NCBI GenBank assembly: GCA_003342895.1
Contig: PTFA01000402.1
Span: 1 to 64,000 of the forward strand
Direction: 5' to 3'
Source of the DNA: Casuarius casuarius
Lineage: Eukaryota > Chordata > Aves > Casuariiformes > Casuariidae
DNA length: 64,000 nucleotides
Position numbers and translations under genes: made by a program. Position 1 is the first letter of the stretch; every line of letters begins with the position of its first letter. Shown here in pieces: positions 9,700 through 21,000 of this stretch. The notes under the pieces are model-generated. The model was not told the DNA's origin and ran no database searches. It saw only the letters and a list, made by a program, of their open reading frames with translations.

Positions 9700-12350
9700 C
9701 TCCTTTCCTCCCAGGCGCTGGGCTGCTCCCCNGCTCACCCTGCGCTGGCCGCGGGCGGAGGGGGAGGCCGCAGCCCGGGGCATCGCTGGGTCTTACGCCG
9801 GCAGCAGGCTCCTGCGCCTGCCTTTCCCCCTGCGCATCGACCCTTCGTCTCGTGCAGGGCCCCCAGCACCCAGCCCCCTTCCCCGCCGGAAAGCTCCCCC
9901 TCCCCGGCATCGCTCCGGCGGGCCCCAAGGCCCAGGGCCGTCGCTCCGCCTGGCTGCCGGGCAAAGTCCCCCGGGAGGCCAAACGAAGGCGCCTCAGCCG
10001 GGCTGGCTGCCGTTCAGGACGTGCCGCTGCCACCAGCGTTGTCCTTGGGCTTTGCATGAAGGACTCTTTGCAAAGCCGAAACTAAAACCGGGATGATTTC
10101 CGTGAACCCCAGCTCAGAGAAATCTGTAAATAAAGCATGTGGAGCCAGGAGCAGTCCAGCCGCAGCTGTACTGGCTAACGCCCGACAAAGCTGCTTGGGG
10201 ACGGCAGGGTCATTTCTCTCTCATTCTCCACTGCGTAATGATTTCATGTGCCAACGACCTCCATTTTCAGATGTGACCACTGTGCTTTTCCCACCTGCCT
10301 CCCCGAGCTGTGGAAGGGCACAGCCAGGGATGGGCATGCAAGAGAGAGATCCTGTGCTCAAGGTAGCACTAAAGCAATTTTGACAGCCCAGGGTAGTGCT
10401 CCTTTATTAAGAAGTCATTTAGCATCCAGGTTACTCCTGCCACATTTTTAACATCCTCATGAGTCCTTGGTCCTGCTCTCTTTCAGCTATTTCCACGAGC
10501 AGTTAGGGACCTGCGGCTGTGCATGTAGACACCCAATGGGGACACAGTCTGTCCCAGAGCGTCCCAGGGTTATGCAGGGCAGATGAAGCTCTCATGACCC
10601 TGTCTTGAGCCTGAGCCTGAATTCAGCAGATGGGTCTGATGTTTCAGGACAAGGCGCTGCAGGTGAGGCTGTCTGGCAGGTCTCCAAATCCCACCTGCCT
10701 TTTTCCATGGGCGAGGAATCCTTCCCCAGGACTGAGCCTTTCCAGTGGCTCCGCACAGCTTTGCAATGGTCCTCAATGAAGGTGTAACACGCGGCTCGAG
10801 CCCTGGCAGAGCTGGTGAGACACAAGGCTGGCTCCCTTGTCCCTTGGCTAGCAATGACAGCAGGAGGTCAAACAGCACATGCGCATGCATTTATGGCAAT
10901 AAGGCTGGTACCATCTCAGGGACCCCGTTGCTGGGACTCCACAGCAGCTTTACCTTGCACTGCAGAAAGCGCAGCAGAGCTGGTGTTTCTGGCCAGGGAG
11001 GAAGAGTGCTCGGCTTCCTCCGAGAGAGCACCAAGACTGCTAGCGGTGCAGGAGGCAGCGCTCAGGCTCCTGGCGCCTGACCACGGTGTCCAAACTTGGA
11101 CAAGAGCTACTTACCAATAATACAGTACTGAAATTTAGAAAGAGGAGAAAGTACGACAAGAGGAGGAGTTTGAAGTGTCTACCAGACTCCAGATTAACTT
11201 CTGAAACTGAGGAAGTGACAGACAGGGGACCAGATTTGGTTCATACATGCATAATTCAAAACATTGCCATTACCTTTTGCTCTGGGTGATCAAAATCTGC
11301 ATTTTTAACTCCCTCTCCAGATCTCAATGGTAGGCAAAGCACATTTGCAAAAGGGAACCGTCCCTCTGAATTAGACACAGAATCACCAGCATTGGAGCAG
11401 CACTTAGGGACCCCACAAAAACGCTCTTCCAGAGAGAAGAGAATCTCATTTTATTGGAGTGCTGACTGTTGCTAACAGCCCATCAAAAAATATTCACAGT
11501 CTTGTTGATTGTTGATGGGATGTGCATTCAGGCTGAGTCTTACCACAACACAGCTTACGTGCTGACAGCAAGAAAAATAATTTACCCAACACATTCAAAA
11601 AGACAAACAAAATATGTTTTTTCCACAACTCATCAACAAATCAAACGAGGGCTTTTCTTTTTCCAGCCCTCAGAGGAGAAACATTCCTGGCCTTGTTGGA
11701 TGGTGTGAAGCAATCCCGTTAACAAAGCGCTGCACTGTTGGGCTGCATCTCCCACGTATTGAGACTCTGCACTGCAAGTTGCAACGGTATCGAGAAGTGC
11801 GGGTCCATCCGGGCAGCCTGGGTGACGCACTCCTGCTCCCTCTGTGCACCGAGCCGAGAAACACATTTTGAAAGAAAGCAGCAGCATTCCTGTGAATGAT
11901 CCATGACCTGAATTTGTTCCCCCACCAGATATTAAATTGACAGGATTTGCCTAGCCTTACTTATTGCACGGTAACAGTCAGGACATTAGAGCATATTTTC
12001 ATTTTCTTTCGTTCTGAAATATTCTTGGTACTGATTTTTAATGTATAAATTTGGAGTTCACCCTGCATCCTGAACAGCATGGACTTCCGATCTCATTGAG
12101 AAGGCAGCTGACCGAGCAGGAAACTGTAAGAGCAAAATGGGAAGATGGAAAAAAACATTAAAGAGAGATGTGGGAAGAATAAAAATGATCCTTAAAAGGC
12201 CTGTTTCGTGTTTTCTTGCCCCTGTCATCCATATTTTGCAAAGAAAAATGCCAAAAACAAAGAAGAACTCTTATTTTTGAGTTACTTTTGCTAGCTAAGT
12301 TTTAAGAAATGCTAGAAAATGCAGCAAATGCTTTTCACTTCTGTAAGCAA
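9700..12350. other. Intergenic region between S100B and the zinc-finger gene
   Basis: No exon or RNA gene is recognisable on either strand. Composition shifts from GC-rich to AT-rich between about 10.2 and 11.9 kb. The reported open frames are short, share no domain and overlap one another in several frames. Confidence 0.6.
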
Positions 12351-12354
12351 ACGT

Positions 12355-14305
12355 TTTATTGCAGGCAGAGAAGAGGTTTAGAAAAAAGTGACCAGAGGAA
12401 AACATAGCAGTGTATATTATTTTAATAACATGTATTGAAATACAAAAAAGATAGAACTCTGCTTATACAGCACTGGCATAACAGAACTGGAAATAAAACC
12501 CAGTGTGCCCGCTTCCTCCTAAATCACACAATTGGTCACAGAACAAAATCTAAAGACTGTAGCAAAAATTTACATTAGAATTTGCCATGACAAGAAACTC
12601 TGGCTTAGAAACATCTCATTTGAAATATCTGACCATGTAAATATTACAAGTATATTAACCAGCTGAATATAAACATCGGTTTAATATAACTTAAAGAGTT
12701 ATCTCTTAGTATACGCAGCATCCAGTAAATTCTGAAGTGCAAAAAGTCAGAAAATTATTCATTGTAGTTTTGTTAACTGTAAATTAGTTATTAGATAGAA
12801 CTCAGCTCTATTAGCCACTAACATGATTTCTGACCTGATACGCTACAATATTTTAAATGTGCAAGCTTTCAGAAAATTCCTTTTCTGCCTTAAAACATGT
12901 AGTTGTGAATATACTATAGAAATCAAAACCAGGCGCCTTTTCAAAAAAGATCCTTAAAGTGCAAAATATGTGTTTTCACACAATGGCAGGAAAATATAGT
13001 TAGTTTAAAAAAATCAAGAACTCTGTACAGAAAATTAGGACCGTGTACTTAAAATGAACTCACTGATTCCTTTTTTTCTGCTTTAATGAATTCCTGGGTA
13101 ACAATAAGTGATAAAGGCTTAAAGCAGCCTCATAGTACTGTTGCTACAATAACATAAAGCTTATAAAATTCGGTGCAAAGTGCTGGCTCACAAAGATCAT
13201 TGCTGCGATAAAGGCAGTTCTCTTAATGTTTTTGTCTATTTTGGAAAGATATTTACTACTCACTGAAGTCTGACCTAACATGTCCGAATAAACTCAAAAT
13301 ATTCTGATCCGACAGCTATCGTTTCATGGCATCCCGTATCATTCCCTCAATATGACAACTGGCTGGCCAACCAATTTCAGCAATTTGTTAATTCGGAAGA
13401 AGACAGGGCTAAAATTCCTTTGTTACCACATTTTGCATTCCAAAAAGATTAGTTAAAAAAAACCCAAATCATTCTTGTAGCTCTATATGACGAGCTGGTA
13501 TTTTGAACGCTAAACTCATTCAAATTAAGATGAATTACAGATTTTTGACACTTGCCCTCACTAGTTTTGGGTAAGGTGAATAAAGTCGCTCTTTGGCAGC
13601 ATCACAATAAAACGTGCTGCGCTTTAAACTGTTTCATACACAGCATTATCTGGATGCTAAGTACAATGCCTTGTTGCAATAAACAGTGAGAAAAATGGAA
13701 AAGGCTCAAAGACGCTATCCTCAGGCTATTTACAGTGCTTTTAAAAACAAATCGCACTTTACAGAATAAATTCCTGTTTGTTTCTTAAACCTACTGTTGG
13801 CATCAGGGCAAAAAAAGAAGTACAAACCCATTTTCAGTAGGTGCACTACCCCCCCCCCCCCCACATCTTCCATAAAATCTTCACCTTCATTTAAAAGACT
13901 ACAACTTAATTTGCTTCTCACGTATAAAGAAACATCTCGTTTTCAACCTCGGTAAAGCAGGTGCTTTGGCTGATCAGGAACCTTTGGAAGTCTACCTTAG
14001 AAAATGCTGCCCACACGCAACAAAACCACCGGAGCTCGTGAACCGCATGAAATCCCTCCGCAGCTGCAGAACATCGGCACGTGATGCTGACGGCCGGGTA
14101 CATCAGTAGATTTGTAGCTATCTGCTACGCCAAAGAGAAGCGCTTGCATTGCGCCGCTCATCAGGGAAGTAATTCCATTTGGAAACGCTCTCTGGAATAA
14201 CACTGCTGCGACACGTCCTCCCCTTTCATGCAAATTAAGCCCGCCGCTCTTCCTCCTGCGGGCCACAGTGAGGAGGACCACAAACAGTCCTTGTTTTAGT
14301 GACTT
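12355..14305 (-). other. Probable 3' UTR of the zinc-finger gene
   Basis: The sequence immediately 3' of the zinc-finger stop codon is AT-rich and has no open frame of note. The first AATAAA on the - strand is at 12355-12360 (TTTATT on +); weaker ATTAAA hexamers occur near 13083 and 12421. C2H2 zinc-finger genes often have one long terminal exon with a long 3' UTR, so an extent of about 2 kb is plausible but not shown. Confidence 0.4.
13849..13862. repeat. Poly-C run of 14
   Basis: Fourteen consecutive C bases on the + strand lie within the probable zinc-finger 3' UTR. Such runs are slippage-prone in sequencing, so the length may not be exact. Confidence 0.9.
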
Positions 14306-15281
14306 CTACTGTGTTTCCTCCTGCTCCTGCTCTGGGTCAGCCTGGTGAGGTTGCTCGAGGCTGCTGTCGAGGTCCTCTCGGTGCTGGTGTTTCTGTTCCT
14401 GCCTTTTCCTTTCCGCCAGTGCTTTTGCCCGGGTGGTCATTGACCTGGGCCTAGCATCAGGCCTCTCTTCGTCCTGCTGGTGCTTTTTACAGTGTTTCTC
14501 GAAGGTGGAAATTTTGGCGTACGTTCGGTTGCAAACCAGGCAGTGGTAGGGCCGCTCCCCACTGTGCGTCCGCATGTGCAGCTGGAGGTAAGAGGACCTG
14601 GAAAAGGCCCGGCTGCAGACCGAGCAGCAGTGGGGCTCGCGCGCCTCATGGGTCTTCAGGTGCTGCTTCAGGGAGGACGCCTGCTTGAAGGCCTTCCCGC
14701 AGGTGGAGCACTTGAAGTTCCTCTCGCCGGACTCGAGGAGCTGGTGCGACACGAGGTGCGCGGAGGAGCGGAAGTTCTTCCCGCACTTGTCGCACTTGTA
14801 GGGCCTCTCGCCGGTGTGCAGGCGGACGTGGAGGACCAGCCCGGCCTTCTGCGTGAAGGCCTTCTCGCACTGCGTGCACTTGAAGGGCCTCTCGCCCGTG
14901 TGCACGCGGCGGTGGGTCTTGAGGTGCGAGGCCCGCCCGAAGTGCTTGCCGCAGTCCTCGCACTTGAAGGGCCGCTCGCCGGTGTGGATGGCCTTGTGGC
15001 GCACCAGGTGGGAGGACTGGAGGAAGAGCTTCCCGCACACGGGGCACTGGTACTTCCGCTCGCCTGTGTGGGAGCGGAGGTGCAGGGCGAGGTGCGAGGA
15101 GGAGATGAAGGCCTTGCCGCAGAGCGGGCAGGCGTGGGGGCGCTCGCCGGTGTGCGTGCGCTTGTGGAGGACGAGCCCTGAGGAGAGGGCGAAGGCCTTG
15201 GTGCACACGGGGCAGTGGTAGGGCTTCTCGCCCGTGTGCACGCGCCGGTGCTTGGCGAGGGCGGCGGCCTGCGCGAAGGCC
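14306..15281 (-). CDS. C2H2 zinc-finger protein, C-terminal part (N-terminus in assembly gap)
   Basis: A probable nuclear DNA-binding protein of the tandem C2H2 family. The frame is open from the gap edge to TAG at 14306-14308 (324 residues). It shows the last half of one finger, then nine further fingers with C-x2-C-x12-H-x3-H spacing, mostly joined by TGE(R/K)-type linkers. Sixth complete finger: the last zinc-binding His is replaced by Glu (HQLLESGERNF). The linker after the seventh finger is atypical (EAREPHC). After the ninth finger comes a charged 50-residue tail rich in Lys/Arg, then Glu/Gln. GTG at 15239-15241 is an internal Val codon (RVHTGEK), not a start. No KRAB, SCAN or BTB domain is visible because the 5' part is missing. 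I do not recognise an orthologue, so no symbol is given. Confidence 0.9.
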
Positions 15282-15634
15282 NNNNNNNNNNNNNNNNNNN
15301 NNNNNNNNNNNNNNNNNNNNNNNNNNNNNNNNNNNNNNNNNNNNNNNNNNNNNNNNNNNNNNNNNNNNNNNNNNNNNNNNNNNNNNNNNNNNNNNNNNNN
15401 NNNNNNNNNNNNNNNNNNNNNNNNNNNNNNNNNNNNNNNNNNNNNNNNNNNNNNNNNNNNNNNNNNNNNNNNNNNNNNNNNNNNNNNNNNNNNNNNNNNN
15501 NNNNNNNNNNNNNNNNNNNNNNNNNNNNNNNNNNNNNNNNNNNNNNNNNNNNNNNNNNNNNNNNNNNNNNNNNNNNNNNNNNNNNNNNNNNNNNNNNNNN
15601 NNNNNNNNNNNNNNNNNNNNNNNNNNNNNNNNNN
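15282..15634. other. Assembly gap (353 N)
   Basis: A run of 353 N characters interrupts the zinc-finger gene. By extrapolation it hides the remainder of one finger, possibly more fingers, and the start codon or a splice acceptor. The flanks are GC-rich repeats of finger sequence, which commonly cause such gaps. The true length may differ. Confidence 0.98.
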
Positions 15635-15765
15635 CGGTGACGTCAGGCGGCGGCGCGGGCCCGCCCAGGCCGAGCGGCGGCCATGTTCGCGTGCGGTGGC
15701 AGCGGGCGGCAGCGCCGCGGGGCGGGGGAGGGTGCGGCCCTGTTGGCGCTTCAGCCATTAAAAAA
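15635..15765 (-). promoter_or_regulatory. CpG-rich promoter-like segment of the zinc-finger gene with palindromic CRE
   Basis: A GC- and CpG-rich stretch directly upstream (on the - strand) of the gap holds a perfect palindromic cAMP-response element, TGACGTCA, at 15638-15645. Such sites near CpG-island start sites bind CREB/ATF factors (established). The stretch does not continue the finger frame: the ATG whose complement lies near 15683-15685 runs into an in-frame TGA within about 40 bp. I infer it is promoter or 5' UTR of the zinc-finger gene. Confidence 0.5.
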
Positions 15766-15786
15766 ACCGCCACCGCCCGCAGCGAC

Positions 15787-15792
15787 TTTATT
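15787..15792 (-). terminator. DIP2A: Probable DIP2A distal polyadenylation signal (AATAAA on - strand)
   Basis: TTTATT on + is AATAAA on -, followed downstream on - by G/T-rich sequence (ggcggtggcggttttttt), a good poly(A) layout. Alternative upstream signals are at 16119-16124, 16524-16529 and 17053-17058, so shorter 3' UTRs are possible. Confidence 0.55.
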
Positions 15793-17761
15793 TACACTTC
15801 CATAATGAAACAAAACAAAAGGTTTTTAAAGTAAGCGTGCTCCATCTGTATCAGCGCGCCCCTCCCTCTCCCCATAGCTATGCTGCTCCCTGGCCAGGAG
15901 CGGTGCAGGCAGAGAGGAGCGGCGTGCGTGCAGGCGAAAACACTGCACTATAGAGAAGTTACTTTCTGTTCTAAAGGCAGGAGGAGTTTTAACATTCAGC
16001 AAGACAAATTTTCAAGAGCAGTTTTGAAATGTTTAATGTGCTTTTTGTTTTAAATCTTACTTTACAAGGCAACTTGTCTCACTCTCACCAGTATCTCAAT
16101 ACAAAAATCTTACAATGCTTTATTGGCTAAAAAACTACAACATTAAAATGGGGGTTAGGTAGTTCTTTCCTTTTGCCAGCTGTTCTGTTATGAGGAGCGT
16201 CATGTAGTCCATTGCTAAAGGTCACTGTACTTAAACAATAAGTTACACAAGTTCTGTACATAATTACAGTCAAGAGTTCCAAGATACATAGCTGTATAAT
16301 ACACCACAGTCAAACACCATGAGGGCAAAGAATTACTATATTTGAAAGCTTTTTGTTGAAGAATTTATAGTTTGTTTGAGCAAGAGTCACTTGATGTCCT
16401 CCTCTCAGGGGATCGACATCCATCTTTCTTAGGCACTGATCCAGGCAGAATTGCCTTGCAGAAAAACCTGGCTGTTTTGCCAAACTCATGCATTATTAAA
16501 AAAAATTCATGTAGCTCAAACTCTTTATTAGCTCTATAAAAATAATTATTTGCTAGACTCGTGCTTATCTTCAAATACAAGTAGTACTTGAATAATTTCA
16601 CATTCTCTTTCTGAATTAGGTTCACTGCAGTGTAAGATCAGGCAGAAACTTCAAAACCTTAATTAGTTGAGTGCGACTCAACCAATTGGATATTTCAGCT
16701 TGAACAAAAACTCTGTCTAAATACAACTAAAAGATGAAAGTTTGTACCACAGCAAATCCAGCTAACTCTAACACTGAATATCTTTTCCGTGGTGGAAAAG
16801 TCACTATTATATAAGTTTTAGCACAGGATATTCAGGGAAAACATATTGTAAGATCATGCTTTGTTGACAGTTCTACTAATGATTCAGAGACTATTGACTT
16901 TGGAATGAAGTTTCAAAAACTTGGCTTTATGCGGGGCAATAATTAACAGCTTAATGCTACGAAAACAAGCAACTTTACTATTTAACATGAACTTATGAGA
17001 GCAAGAGCAATTAAGCCTCCTGCATCAAGTAGTTAAAACTGGATATTTATCTTTTATTATAAAGTTTATAGCATTGCAGAGTCCAGCATGGCACTGTAAG
17101 TAACCGTGTTACAGATGCAGTATTTGTTTTTGCTTGGTACGAAAAGGCTGAACAGCAGCATAATTGTTGTAATATTGAATCCAGGATTGGAATGAATTGT
17201 TTTCTTCTGAATGAGGATGAGTCAGTGATTTAAAATAAAAGGCTGCATTTTTAAACCTCGAATATGTGCAAATTCCTTTCAGTACAGTAGAGAATCTGGT
17301 AGAGATGCGTGCAATCTTGGAAGTTATGTGCCAGCACAGTTGCCGCCAATATATTGCAAACAAGCACATGGAGAGTTAACTCCAAATGGTTACTCACAAC
17401 TTTCAGTATTATTTGCAAGAGTCCTCCTCACAGCTGGTGTTCTCTCCCCACCCCACTTTATGTCCTTTTATGCAGTGCATCAAGATATTGACATTCATAA
17501 TTATTGTAAAAAAAAATTGGTCCATGATAGTTCTATTAAATTTCCTTCAGGAATTCCAGTAAATTCTCCATCCTAAGACAGCTGTAACTGTTGTAATGGA
17601 TTTATGAAAGCAAACGCAATCTGAGAGATGAAGGCCCATGAAGATTAGTATCTCCATTCTCCTAGGGTCTTCAACAGCTTTTAAAAAACACAAACTGATT
17701 CAGATGCCATTTAGAAAGTCTCTAGATTTTGGTGCTTTAGCCTTGGTGTGATTTTGTGTTT
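15793..17761 (-). other. DIP2A: DIP2A 3' UTR
   Basis: AT-rich sequence continues directly from the DIP2A stop codon with no splice site or other gene evident, up to the AATAAA at 15787-15792. The length of about 2 kb is reasonable for this family. The exact 3' end is inferred. Confidence 0.55.
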
Positions 17762-18014
17762 TCACATGTTGTAGGCAACATAAATAGGATCCAGCTGGTC
17801 AGCTAAAAATCCATCTCTCAAGTGCATTCGTTGCTTTTCACCACGGGAATTGATAGGAATAACACCTGGGTCCACAATGACTACGACACCGACTATAAGG
17901 TAATGCTCTTCGAGAACGACATTTGTTACCAGTGCAACCAAGTCCAACGCTTCTTGTTCTGAGCCTTCTAATTCCACAACCACCACAAGCAAGTTGGTCC
18001 ATGTAAATACAGCA
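17762..18014 (-). CDS. DIP2A: DIP2A terminal coding exon (window exon 30)
   Basis: The acceptor AACAG|TGCTG completes a Cys codon started in the previous exon. It encodes the C-terminal subdomain of the second adenylate-forming module, including INSRGEKQRMHLRDGFL, and ends YVAYNM then TGA at 17762-17764. This is the most conserved end of the DIP2 family. Confidence 0.97.
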
Positions 18015-21000
18015 CTGTTGGTTTGATACAAATATTAATTGTAAGAAAAAAATTCTGTAGTCAAGGGAATTAGTCAAAGAGAGACTCACTGGAAGTAAAT
18101 CTTCCAAGGACTTGAACAATATAATAAATGGGAACAAATGATTTAAGTAATAGTAATATGAAAATATTCAAAAGTCATGAGATATCAAAGCTGTAATTTC
18201 ACAGGATATTCTTTACCACTTGTTTTTAAATTACCATATAGAAAATATAAGTGGGTCTTTTTCTCTTATATGCACAGTCATGTATTTAAAAGTCCTTTGC
18301 ACTTGTGCACAGTCATGTATTTAAAAGTCCTTTGCACTTGTGCATTAAAATAAGAACCACTAAAATTTCACATTCAGTGTCTGCAGGCTTGATATTAATG
18401 TACCTTTAAATTTCTCCAAAGATTTTCAAAGAAAAAACAAAACCTCCTCATTTAATAATTACAGCAACCACTCTGGGACTAAAGAGGACCTATCACCAAA
18501 TGGCATATATCATCCTTTACTACAGAATGAGAATAATGTATGTCAGAACATACCATTTACAAAATCCCCAAGATACCTATACCACAGCGAAGTGTGCACA
18601 TTCTGACAGCCATGGAAATCCGCACCACAAAGTGCCCTGTTACCCTGCTCACATCCTGCCCTCCCCATCTTTCAGACTATGAAAATCAAACTCTGATAGT
18701 TGTGGGGGTTTTTTTTGGTTTTTTTTTTGAGTGGGGGTGTGGGAAGGAGGGGAAGTTGTTTTTCAGTTACTCTAACAGCAGTAGTTTCTAAAGCCAAGTT
18801 TGATAAATTCACTCTTTACAGCAAGCTGTCAATCTAGCATGCTGTTCTGCAAAAACGGGACTTCTAGTGCTTCCGAAGAAATAAAAGGATAGAGAGAAAT
18901 AATTCTAAGCCTCTTACCATTCTGCAATGCTTTTATGTGCTCTTATTACAGAGGTCTCTATATCAATGGGATGATACCTCATTCCTCGGAGCTCCAGTGT
19001 TTCATCCAAAGAGCCTACCACGTATAGGGCATCATGCCTCTCTGAAATACAGCACAGACATTCACAATATCATCAGGTCTGAAGAACAGACATCTTCACT
19101 TGTATATGTTTGTTCCTAGCATTCTGTGAATTTCACGGTACTTCCTGGGAGAAACAGTCTGTAATACACATCAAGCTCTACCATTTGGAAAGAAGAAGAT
19201 TAACAGCTCATTTAGCATTTCCTTTTACTGTCTTAAAAAGCAAGAGAAACAGGACTGAAAAGAATTTTTGGGTCATCCAGTTCAGCCCCCTCTATTACAT
19301 ACAAAGCATAATGTAATTCCCCTTCCTAAAGTCAGTCAAAATCCACTGTTAAAACATCTTTTTGTCCCACTATTCTTACTGAAGAACTTTCCTCCTCTTA
19401 TGGATGGAAACATTCTTCCAATTTTCAAATTTAATTCACTTTTTACCTGCTTCTACCCACTTGTCCTCATGTCAAAAACATTCTCCTGTTCTTAAGCTCC
19501 CCCAAATTAATGCAGAGAGAACAAGTCTATTCCCTCCTTAGCCTTGGTTAAATAAGAGAAGCTCTCCTAGACCCCTCTTGCAGGACATGCTCTCCACATT
19601 GCCCTGTTTGTTCTGTAGCTCAGTTCTGTTTGAATTCACTTTTTTTCTGCACCTATTTTAGAAACCTGCTCAATTGTGTAACTCAAAGTTAAAAGCATGC
19701 TGGGAAGCAGCAGTATATTTCATGCATACTTGCAAATAGTTATCATAGGTGGTCTCTCTAAACTTGTAACAAACTAAGGACAACTGGCATTGTTCGGCAG
19801 TGAAAAAAATCTCTATAAGTGATTTTTCAAAAAGCTACAAGGCACAAAAAGTTACTATAATAATCTGGCTCCTTGTCCTCTGTAACTTCTCTTTTTTGTG
19901 CGTGAGAGTGTCTGCTCAGAGATTCCAATTTCTGTAAGCTACCAGCTTTCTCAAGAAGAGGGAGCCATTTCATTTTGAACAGTGGCTGAAGGACAATTGT
20001 GCCAAAACATCCTATGCAGAAGCTTGCGCTAAACAGCAGTACAACGTGCATAGGAGGTTAAGCAACTGCCCCAGAAAAATCTGAGTGGGGAAAGCAAGGA
20101 AAGCTGAGAGCACCCTGACTGAGTCTTTTCTAACATGATCTACCAGCTTTTAAGGGGAAGATAACATGCAATAAACACTTTTTTCAGGGAGCTGGATCCA
20201 CCTTATGATCTGCTGAGACTGCATCCCTCTGATGCTTCAGGAACTCAGGAGAAGCAAGCCAACATAGTACTGCTCCGTTTATTCAGTTGTTGCATGGGTG
20301 GAGGCCTGGTGCCAAGAAGGGACCATCCTGCCTAATGGTTGTAGCTGTGGGTGGATACCACGACTGATGCAGGCTGTTCCTCCGCTAGAGCGTACCCTCT
20401 GCACTCTGATGGCACTGACTGTGGAAGAGGGAGGTCTGCACGAAAGTACTCTGGAGGAGATGGAACTTTGTCTGCCTAGTGATTAAGTGAGCTGCAGGGA
20501 CTTCTCCAGCAGAAGTGACAGCACCCACCTTACTTGTTCTGAGAGCCCGGGGCAGACTGATTAGCGCACCAGAACAACAGACTGGAGCAGGTCCTTCTCT
20601 TAGTGACTGATACAACAGAGTTACATCACAGACCATTTCTGAATCCTGGAGAACTGGTATCCAATGCAACAGATGGGGTAGCTCCTCAAAAGCCTGGGCT
20701 ATCAACAAATCTCTCTCCTTGCCCACTCTGTCTCCTTCACATAGTGGAGAACTAATGGTAGAATGGAAGTGCGTGGCGTCCCACAGACACTTATATTCCA
20801 GAAGTAGGAACACTGTTTTTCTATCTCGTATAATGAATGATTAGACAAAACGTAAAAGGTGTTTGCGACCCCTCTACAGTTAATTATCCAGTGACAGACA
20901 CACAGACATATCCACTGTAGATACCACTATTCACTTAAGCCTAATCACAAGTTACAGTAGATATATTGCTAATGAGTGATAAGCATTCAAGCTTAGGATG

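Noticed and set aside
14480..15181. 233-residue + strand frame opposite the zinc-finger exon
   Set aside because: Antisense shadow of a repetitive GC-rich finger array.
14646..15773. Long - strand frame starting MAVFLMAEAPTG that spans the gap
   Set aside because: It is open mainly because the N run has no stops, and beyond the gap it is a shifted frame of the zinc fingers. Its first part may be 5' UTR but is not shown to be coding.
20298..20486. 62-residue + frame in a DIP2A intron as an exon of another gene
   Set aside because: No domain, no supported splice sites, and it overlaps a - strand open frame of similar size.
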